From: Litsea cubeba
Lineage: Eukaryota > Streptophyta > Magnoliopsida > Laurales > Lauraceae
Direction: 5' to 3'
Length of the DNA: 64,000 nt
NCBI GenBank assembly: GCA_012931725.1
Contig: CM022947.1
Coordinates: 23,312,004 to 23,376,003 of the forward strand
Numbering within the stretch: position 1 is the stretch's first letter; the number at the start of each line of letters is the position of its first letter. Shown here in pieces: positions 56,334 to 64,000 of this stretch. Both the position numbers and the translations under genes were made by a program. A model generated the notes under the pieces. That model was not told the DNA's origin. It made no database searches and saw nothing but the letters and a program-made list of their open reading frames with translations.

Positions 56334-59300
56334 TCAAATATCAATGTCGGTCCAAGTCCCCTCAGCATCTTCACGCATGTACATTGCCTCATATTCATTT
56401 ATAGCATCCAATGGTTCATCATATTGCATTACTTCAGGACGAGTTTGATCTTCAATGCCAACATCAAAGAGGACTTCTTCATTGTCATCAACATTATAGG
56501 TTCTTTCAGGAGTTGCTAGAGCAATGGACCATTTATGATTGACTGGATCAGGTACATAGAAGACTTTCTTTGCTTGAGAGGCTAAAATGAAAGAATCAGA
56601 TTTATAACCAATTCTAGCAAGATCAACTATGGTGAATCCCAGCTCATCTACCTTAAATCCATTCTTGTTGTCAACCCAATCACACTTGAACAATGGGATT
56701 TTGAAATGACTATAATCAATCAACCATATTTCCACAATAACACCATAGTACCTTGATTCGCAGAAAACAGGATTATTATCCTTTGCACTAGACACGTTCA
56801 TCGCCATGGCCACTAGACTTACACCACCATTCTGAGTGACATGTGAAGCATCACGATCCTTTGTGGTAAAATGACAACCATTAATGGTATAACTATGATA
56901 TTTTATAACATGTATACGAGGACCTTGTGATATCCATCTCAAGATTTCTGAGATGTTGTTACTGGTGACACGCCGATCTTCAAAAACCTGTGTTCCTAAG
57001 AAAATTAGTCGCATTTAGTAAATAGACACAACACAAGTCTTACGGTTGACAATTGTTACCTCATTTTTTAGCCAGGAACTAAAAGAATGGTTGTGTTCAT
57101 CTTGTAACCATTTCTGAACTTTGGACTACCGAGGAAATGTTTTCTTTAGGTGGTTCATGTGTCTCCTGCATAGTTTTCCATATGAACCACATGTTAGCTC
57201 TAAAACTAGTGTAACGCTTTAATTTGTAAGTCAAGAAGTTAAAATATAATTACTCAATATAGGGTTGAACAACACTTGTGTTGTGCAATACATAGCAATG
57301 TGCTTGCTCTAAGGACTTAGCATCAACTTCAACGAAATCACCTCCTGGAGGATTCTTTTTAGTCACAATTTCAGGGTAAGTTTTATCTTCAGATGGTGGA
57401 GTTCCAACTGCATCCAATCCAGAGAAGTGCTCACTACAAAATTCAACCGCTTCCTCCGCAATATAACACTCTGCCATGCAACCTTCTGGAGGGTAACGAT
57501 TTCTTACTTGACCTTTTAAAACTGACATATACCTAAAACATAGTAAACCATTGATTACTTTAAATAATTTGAATTAGTAAATTGTACTTGAAGAATATTT
57601 AAAGTTATTAATACCTCTCAAATCCATACATCCATCGCAAACAAACAGGGCCCCCAATCTGGACTTCTCGAACGAGATGGACGGTTAAATGAACCATAAT
57701 ATCAAAGAATGATGGTGGAAAATATTTTTCTAGCAAACACAAGGTGACCACCAGATTCTTCTGAACTTCAAGCAATCGAGGTACATCTACTACCTTCGCA
57801 CATAATTCATTAAAAAATGAGCAAAATCTGATAAGTACAACTCTCACATGTTTTGGTAGCACGGATCGTATAGCAACAGGAAGTAATTGCTGCATCAACA
57901 CATAGCAATCATGATATTTCATAGCCCCCAACTTTAAGTCTTGCATAGAAACCAATGCTCTGAAATTTGATGAGTATCCATCTGGAACTTTTAACTTATG
58001 CAATGTTTCACACACACTGAATTTCTCTTCTTTGGATAATGAGAAACAAGCTGGTGGTAAGTACGCTCTATTTTGACTTACATCAGGTGCCAGTTCATCC
58101 CTTAAACCCATATCCTGCAAATCAAGGCGACTATTCAGTCCATCCTTTGTTTTACCTGGAATATTCAGCAAGGTTCCAATAAGACTCTCACAAACATTTT
58201 TCTCTATGTGCATCACATCCAAGTTGTGTCGTAGAAGCAAGTGTTCCCAGTAGTCGAGGTTAAAGAAAATTGACTTCTTCTTCCAACAAATTCTAGCACC
58301 ATCATCACTAACATCTTCCACTCGCTTCCTCTTTAATGAAGTCAATTTTTTTGATTTTTTATTCTTTTTCTTGGGTTTCTCTTTTGGTACTGGTTTCCCC
58401 CATAAGGTTTTGATTCCATTAACCTTTTCTGCCACTTCTTCACCAATCAAAGGAATTGGTGCTGATTGAAACTCTTGCTCACCATTAAATGCTTTTTTTT
58501 GTTTCCGAAAGAGATGATCTTCTGGAAGGAACGTTCGATGGGCCATGTATACATTCTTCCTCGAATGTTTTAATCTGCATGATTGTGTCTCTTCGCCACA
58601 TATGGGGCAACCATGATAGCCTTTTACAACACAACCAGACAAAATTACCATATGCAGGGAAATCATTAATGGTCCACAGCAACACTACTTTCAATGTGAA
58701 AACCTCTTGCCGGTAAGCATCATGAGCTTTAACCCCTGTATCCCATAGTGTTTTCAAGTCATCGATTAATGGTTCTAGGTAAACATTGATGTCGTTTCCA
58801 GGTTGTCGTGGACCCGATATCAACATCGTTAACATCACAAATTTTCTTTTCATGTATAACCAAGGCAGGAGACTGTAAGTGACTAACATTACTGGCCAAC
58901 AACTATACTTGCTGCTCATCGAACCGATTGACCCCATCTGCTGAAAGTGCTAAGTGCAAAGTTCTTGGCTCTTATGCAAACTTTGGCCATTTATCATCTA
59001 CCAACTTCCATGCGGGGGAGTCAGCTGGGTGACGTAACTTATCGTCAACCATTCTCTCATCAGCGTGCCAAGTCATCTGTTTTGATGTCTGTACTGACTG
59101 AAATAATTTCTTAAACCTAGGGATAGGTGGAAAATACCATAGAACTTTTGCCGGCACCCCCTTACGTTGCTCAGTCATGTCCTTATTCACTTTGTATCTT
59201 GACTCACCACAAGTAGGGCAACTAGTTTTATTCTCATTATCAGATCCCTTTCTATAAAGCACGCAATCATTCGGACATGCATCTATCTTCACATAGCTCA

Positions 59301-59913
59301 ACCCATACATAGACAATGTCTTTTTAACCTCTCTCATACTTCGGGGCAGTAAATTATTATCGTCGGGTAGCATGTCCCCAATGATTTTCAACAACCGTGA
59401 AAAGCTTATGTCAGACCACCCACTCCTCGCTTTCTCATTAAACAATGTAACTACTGCAGATAATTTGGTAAACTTTAGACAACCTTTGTATAAAGGTTCC
59501 TCAGCCTCAGCAAGAATTTTTTGAAACTTTTCAGGATTAGATGAATACTGGTCACAAGCGGTCTAAGCCAATTTTAATGAGCTTGCAGCATCATCTGGGG
59601 GTGTAGTATCATCTGGGACATCACTCTCAAAATGGTGTTGGGTGGACCTATTTAAAGGCACACTTGAGGGAGCTTCAACAGGAGATGCTTCTCCATGCCA
59701 TATCCACCTAGTATAACTTCGATCGATACCATGGAAAAACAGATGGTACTCAACATCCTTAGCTACAAATTTATTGAGATTCCCACATGTTTTGCATGGA
59801 CATGGCATGGGATTAAGTTCACCAAACTTCTTTTTGGCAAACATCAAAAAACTTTCAACCCCTTCCCCGTATGCAATAGAAAACCGATTCAATGACATCC
59901 AAGACTTGTCCAT
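56334..59913 (-). pseudogene. CACTA-B TNP2 transposase
   Basis: It starts MDKSWMSLNRFSIAYGEGV at 59913. Transposase-associated domain: CPCKTCGNLNKF and HGIDRSYTRWIWHGE. Then NEKARSGWSDISFSRLLKII, CPTCGESRYKV and Transposase_21 core (ISGPRQPGNDINVYLEPL, LDVMHIEKNVCESLIG). DUF4218 (NRYPPEGCMAECYIAEEAVE, 57528-57250) and DUF4216 (YYGVIVEIWLIDYSHFKIPL, 57014-56334) follow. Introns lie near 57607-57529 and 57249-57015. Breaks: in-frame stops at 59563 and 58972, and frameshifts near 58930 and 58640. It was a full transposase that moved CACTA-B but is now inactive. Confidence 0.9.
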
Positions 59914-59955
59914 TTCTGTATAGCCCAATAAAATGCTAGAGACAAGCAATCCCAA

Positions 59956-60690
59956 ATCAAGACTTGTCCACTTACTGGAGTGTCAAATTGATTGCCACCA
60001 CCTTAAATGAAGCTGAAACTATATTTGTAGGTGGACGTCCCACGCATTCAATAAGCTGAGACAGAGCAATCCCAAATCAAGATACAGCTGAATAGATTAT
60101 CAAAATTAAGGTTTAATAAAAAAAATGAGAAATAAAAAGAATAAGATAATTTCAAGCAAGGGATTGATTATGGCAGACACTTTATGATCAAATCAATCCC
60201 ATTTGGTTATGATTATGTCATCGTCTCCTCTTCACGCACAAGCTTCAGTCAGTCCCATTTGCAACCCTTAATCCTAAATTTTAATGCAAGTCTTTTCATG
60301 ATGGGTCACCTCAAAAATGGTTATATTGCTGGAACATAGGCCCTAGAATTATTAGTGTAAGCCAACAACGCTATGCCAATCTTCCTGTTCTATTAATCCA
60401 TTGATAATATAGTTATTCTGTCATCCATGGACTCATAAGGAGAGAAAGAATCAAAGCAAAAGAATAGAGCACCAAATCCACATTCAATTTGGTAAAATCA
60501 ACTTTCAATTATTTCAAACATGTGTAACAAGAATCTTGGTGTGAATCAGTGATGAGGATGATTCATAGTAGAAGAAATCACATGCATCAACAATAGTATA
60601 AAGAGCAAGACAGAGGACAACAAGTTAGTTCCACACAAAAGTAGTGTACTGGAAATATCAAAAACTCAAGAAGATATCTTTCAATCGGTA
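59956..60690. other. CACTA-B upstream non-coding region
   Basis: This is AT-rich sequence upstream of TNP2. GCAATCCCAAATCAAGA occurs at about 59946 and 60067. No gene is seen. Confidence 0.5.
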
Positions 60691-61348
60691 AGCCCTATCC
60701 CCACCACACACAATCTCTCTCCCCCGTGCAATGTCTCCCTTTGCTCTCTCGTGTCTCTCTTCTCTCTCCCGTCTCACTTTATTGTCTTCCCAATCCTTTT
60801 AGCCCTCTCACCTTCTCGGCATGTATTTATTTATAAGGGTTTTCAAATATGTGCTATTGTTATGAGAATGTTATATTCTCAATCTATACAGTTCACAATG
60901 GCTAGTATTGCATTTTATAGCTTTTTTTTACATAATAAATTTCAACTGAACCCTAAATATTGGCAATTTCTGTGCTATGCTTTTCTTTTACTAGAAACCC
61001 TCATATATGTTGTCAAATTACTTTTTATGAGGGATTGTCTTCATTTGGTGAAGACTATGCATGAGATTTTACATTAGCATTTTCTGTTCAAGAACACTTC
61101 ATGTAAACTCTGGTTCTTTCTTTTTGTCTTGAAGCAACCTGATTGTTGGCTTGTTGGCCTTCATGTACTCTGTTTCATAACCAAACCCTTTTTTTTATTT
61201 TATGTTTTCTCTTTCCTAGAATTCCTTATATATGTTGTCAAATCTTTTTTATGGGGATTGCATCTCTATTTTCTTTGTTCTATTCTCCATACATATCTTA
61301 ATGTTCCGAAGCAATTAAGCTAATTATTTTCTCCTATGTTGATTACAG
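60691..61348 (+). pseudogene. Probable captured polyubiquitin leader and 5' intron
   Basis: The region starts CT-rich (CTCTCTCCCCCGTGC, CTCTCTTCTCTCTCCCGTC) like a leader. It runs into T-rich intron-like sequence and ends TTGATTACAG directly before a ubiquitin ATG. Plant polyubiquitin genes characteristically have an intron just before the ATG. Two related segments (ATATATGTTGTCAAATTACTTTTTATG near 61005 and ATATATGTTGTCAAATCTTTTTTATG near 61229) suggest an internal duplication. Confidence 0.55.
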
Positions 61349-61468
61349 ATGCAGATATTTGTGAAGACACTCACTGGCAAGACCATTACTCTTGAGGTGG
61401 AAAGCTCTGACACAATAGATAATGTCAAAGCTAAAATAGCCAAAGACAAGTGGATCTACCTAAGATGA
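61349..61468 (+). pseudogene. Captured ubiquitin fragment in CACTA-B
   Basis: ATG at 61349 opens MQIFVKTLTGKTITLEVESS and continues through DTIDNVKAKI. These 30 residues match plant ubiquitin exactly. From residue 31 it reads AKDKWIYLR and a stop at 61466, where ubiquitin has QDKEGIPPDQQ, so a small deletion or shift ends the match. No second ubiquitin unit follows. It lies on the opposite strand to the CACTA-B genes and inside its ends. The fragment lacks the Lys48/Lys63 region and the C-terminal GG and cannot act as ubiquitin. Confidence 0.92.
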
Positions 61469-62600
61469 GGATCCAATCCATCTTTTAAAATCTAGCAAGC
61501 AAATCCAACCCAATCCACCCTTTAAAACATATAGCCTAACATGCAAACCCAACTTCACAACCTATCAAGCCACAGAGCCATCAATGGCTTGAACACCCAT
61601 CACCAACAGAGCCATCAACCCCACCAACAACATCTTCTTTATCTTATTTGGGTCTGATCCACCTGTAGACTTGTGGGCATTCATAGGGCTGTAGGCACCA
61701 TCTATATAGAGTTGCATGATTACAATGTTTTTTATTATAGAATCAGTGAAGAATTGATCATATTGACATTAATCATTGCAACTCAGGTAGTGATGCAACA
61801 AAATCATCAACAAGTTTTCTATATAAACATGATTTGGCTGCTTTTATAGTTGTTTGTACATTTACATCAAACCCATAATTGCCAGTAAGTGTCGCATAGA
61901 AATTGTTACATTATGCATGATAAAAGTGGTAGTCGATAACCATACCTGAATATTGCCCATACCATGGAATCATTACGATTTCTGGAGCAATGATATACCC
62001 ACAAAACCAGCGAGCTAAGTGAAACAGATGGGAAATCTATCATCCGAGCCAACCAACACCCTGCCCATTCCAAACCCTTTCCATCCATAATTCCTAGACC
62101 CTACCCATTCTAGCCCTTTCCACCCACAGACGCCAACAAAACCGAACCATTTTCCTTTGACCAAAAAATCCAAATAAACATGAAACTACCAGAAATCCGG
62201 AACCATAGAACCAGTCCTCCCAATATTCACAGACTCGATCGAAAGCCATCCTAAAACACGGAATCTCCATCGAAGATTTCCCACGTTTGGTGAATTTTTA
62301 GGGTTTAGATAAATGACGAAATGCAGAGGAAAAGGAAGAAAACAACATACCTACGAATCATCATGAAGGCGTGATGAAGGAGAAGAAGAAGATAGCGTGG
62401 GAAGTGCTGCCAATGCAGGGAATGAAGAAACCAGATAGATGAGGATGAGGAGAAGAACGAAAAGATGGAAAGTGGAGATGGATTGTAGAGGCGTGCTGGA
62501 GAAATCGGCGTGTAGTGTGATTGAAAAAAATAAAAAAAAAAGATTGCAGAAAGGCGGGAGGGAAAGAGGGGAGAAGGCGCGCGCGGGATAGGAAAAAGAG
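61469..62600. other. CACTA-B internal region right of the ubiquitin fragment
   Basis: No protein is recognisable. 61470-61660 repeats AATCCAACCCAATCCACCC-like phrases. 62340-62620 is purine-rich (GAAGAAGAAG, GGGAGGGAAAGAGGGGAG) and may be a relic promoter or leader. Confidence 0.4.
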
Positions 62601-62893
62601 GGGGGGCGATTATATCGGTTTACTATTAAATTTAGGTTAGGATCAGATTATATCGGTTTCTCTAACAACCGATATTAATGGACTTTTAAAACCGATATAA
62701 AATCAGCAATTAATATCACATATGTGGCAACCGATATTATATATAGTGATTATTATATCGGTTGATATGTAACCGATATAAATAAATATTAACCGATATA
62801 AAAAACCTTGACTGAGGATATTATATCGGTTGTATTAAAAACCGATATAGGGCAGTTTTGTAACCGATATAAAATACTGTTTTTCTAGTAGTG
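62600..62893. repeat. CACTA-B right subterminal repeats
   Basis: At least ten ATATCGGTT/AACCGATAT copies in both orientations mirror the left end, finishing in TTTTTCTAGTAGTG. Confidence 0.93.
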
Positions 62894-62896
62894 TCA

Positions 62897-63746
62897 ACCC
62901 GCTTATCACTATGCCATCTCATCTCTGTGGATGTCTTCCTTGACATATACAATCTACGTAACCTCGGTATCAATGGGAAGTAACAAAACACCTTATGAGG
63001 GATCTTCTTTCGCTTGCCATCATTGACCTTGTACCTAGGCTCTTCGCATTCTGGAAATTCATCCAATTGAGCATGCTCTTTCTAATATAGCACACAATTG
63101 TGTTTGCAAGCATCCATGTTCTTGTATCCCATGCCCAAGTCACGCAATAATTTCTTCGCCTCGTAAACCGATGCCGGCACCACATGACCTTCGGGTAAAA
63201 AGTCCTTAAAAATACGTAGAACCTTGTCGAATGACTTATTGCTACACCCATTTTCTACCTTCACATGCAATATCTTTATGACAAACGATAACAAAGTATC
63301 TGAGCTTTTGCATCCTGGGTACAGGCCACGCTGAGAAGCCTTCAACAAATTTTTTTTAAATCATGCACATCATCCCTCTCTCAAGTTTCTTCATCCAAAT
63401 AAGTTCCCCTACGATGGTCCTCTATCAACTCATCGCATTCATCATGATTATCTTCTGATTCAGCCTCACTCTCATCCGAATCATCGGGTTGAACTATGGG
63501 TTCCCTGTGATATATCCACTACATGTATGAGACCATCATTCCATTAATGTGCAAATGCTTTCTCACTGTATCATAGTCCTGCATCAGATGGTTACAGCAA
63601 TCATTACACCGGCACCTTATCAACACCGCACCGCCCGACTTCGACTTTGCAAAATCAATAAATGAGATCACCCCATCTATGTACTCCGCATCAAATCGAT
63701 TATGATATCGTAATATCCAACTCCTGTCCATATCTGACCGAATCAT
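62897..63746 (-). pseudogene. CACTA-A TNP2 transposase, N-terminal part
   Basis: It starts MDRSWILRYHNRFDAEYIDG near 63731. The transposase-associated domain reads CRCNDCCNHL. Then come an acidic linker (DDSDESEAESEDN), ASQRGLYPGC, SFDKVLRIFKDFLPEGHVVP, MGYKNMDACKHNCVLY and PHKVFCYFPLIPRLRRLY, up to MRWHSDKRVD, where CACTA-B inserted. In-frame stops lie after MVSYM (63519), after DEET (about 63390, with a frameshift) and after NCVLY (63082, where the family has Trp). The gene continues at 40745 leftward. Confidence 0.9.
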
Positions 63747-64000
63747 AAGTAAATAGCAATTAGATATTGAGCATTTATGTGCATGTTTTGGGGTTGTAAG
63801 AATTCTACGGATCTACTCCAATGTTTCGTTTCACAAATGCTCAAGTATACCGAGCCTCTTTGTCCGAGGTCGACCGCGTGGAGGCGGGGTCGACCGGGCC
63901 AACTACAATTTCTCTCTTTTTGGGATTTTTCACCCTATGTTAGATGGACTTATATGGAACTTTGGCTATCCCTTTTTGGACTCATTTGACTATGCATGAG
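63747..64000. other. Right edge, with two GGTCGACC motifs
   Basis: GAGGTCGACCGCG and GGGGTCGACCGGG lie at about 63868-63898. Otherwise no gene is seen. It may be CACTA-A upstream sequence or a further insertion. Confidence 0.4.

Larger units (their letters stand above)
40749..62893 (-). mobile_element. CACTA-B: 22-kb CACTA element inserted in CACTA-A TNP2
   Basis: The ends are CACTACTAGAAAAA at 40749 and TTTTTCTAGTAGTG ending at 62893. TCA is duplicated at 40746-40748 and 62894-62896. Subterminal ATATCGGTT repeats lie at both ends. Deleting the element plus one TCA restores the TNP2 frame of the host element: DKRVD on one side continues to DGIARHPADS on the other. It holds TNP2, a second gene ending in a Ulp1-like domain, a captured ubiquitin fragment and the young Copia-2. 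All its genes are broken, so it now depends on others to move. Confidence 0.95.
25209..64000 (-). mobile_element. CACTA-A: large decayed En/Spm element, right end outside the window
   Basis: CACTACAAGAAC at 25209 is a canonical En/Spm terminus, preceded by TTG. It is followed by subterminal repeats, a satellite array, and minus-strand Ptta-like and TNP2 genes. TNP2 starts near 63740, so the other terminus should lie beyond 64000. No matching CTTGTAGTG end was found inside. The extent is an inference: a second, separate element could own the 25209 end. Removing CACTA-B restores a continuous TNP2 frame, so the two TNP2 halves certainly belong together. Confidence 0.55.

Overview
The window is nuclear DNA from a flowering plant, most likely a woody eudicot. 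The evidence is plant-type introns, a plant BCS1-like AAA-ATPase gene, Copia elements primed by initiator methionine tRNA, plant CACTA and PIF/Harbinger transposons, and gene fragments of plant origin. I cannot name the species. Only one ordinary host gene is supported (16239-18981). Nearly everything else is transposable elements, many nested, so the reading is mainly one of insertions and their order.

Layout. 1-1320 holds diverged repeats of about 148 bp. 1321-2753 and 14573-15360 were contiguous before an insertion and carry fragments of at least two unrelated host genes: a TBL/PC-esterase and an asparaginyl-tRNA synthetase. Between them lies Copia-1 (2754-14572, minus strand, 5-bp target duplication GGGCC). 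Its coding region is decayed, and its right LTR is split by a 2.86-kb solo LTR with its own duplication, GTGCA. The AAA-ATPase gene follows; it has two exons, and its intron carries a 149-bp CACTA-type MITE. 19434-24931 is a complete PIF/Harbinger element (TTA duplication) whose transposase and Myb-like protein both read open after intron removal.

From 25209 to beyond the window end I infer one large decayed CACTA element, CACTA-A. Its parts are a CACTACAAGAA terminus, cytosine-poor subterminal repeats, a tandem array of about 33 monomers of 170 bp, a Ptta/En-Spm-type protein and a TNP2 transposase. The array is split by an 834-bp Harbinger-like non-autonomous element. The TNP2 gene is split by a second CACTA element, CACTA-B (40749-62893, TCA duplication), whose ends carry ATATCGGTT repeats. 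CACTA-B holds its own broken TNP2, an accessory gene ending in a Ulp1-like cysteine protease domain, and a captured polyubiquitin fragment. The Ulp1-like gene is interrupted in an exon by Copia-2 (45699-53649, GTATG duplication), whose LTRs are almost identical. The nesting is therefore Copia-2 in CACTA-B in CACTA-A. Each junction is supported by a target duplication and by reading frames that rejoin across the insertion.

I found no convincing unknown biochemical system. The most informative signals are the nested record itself, the satellite inside a CACTA element, the intact Harbinger pair, the gene-fragment captures, and GC-rich palindrome clusters shared by unrelated retrotransposon families.
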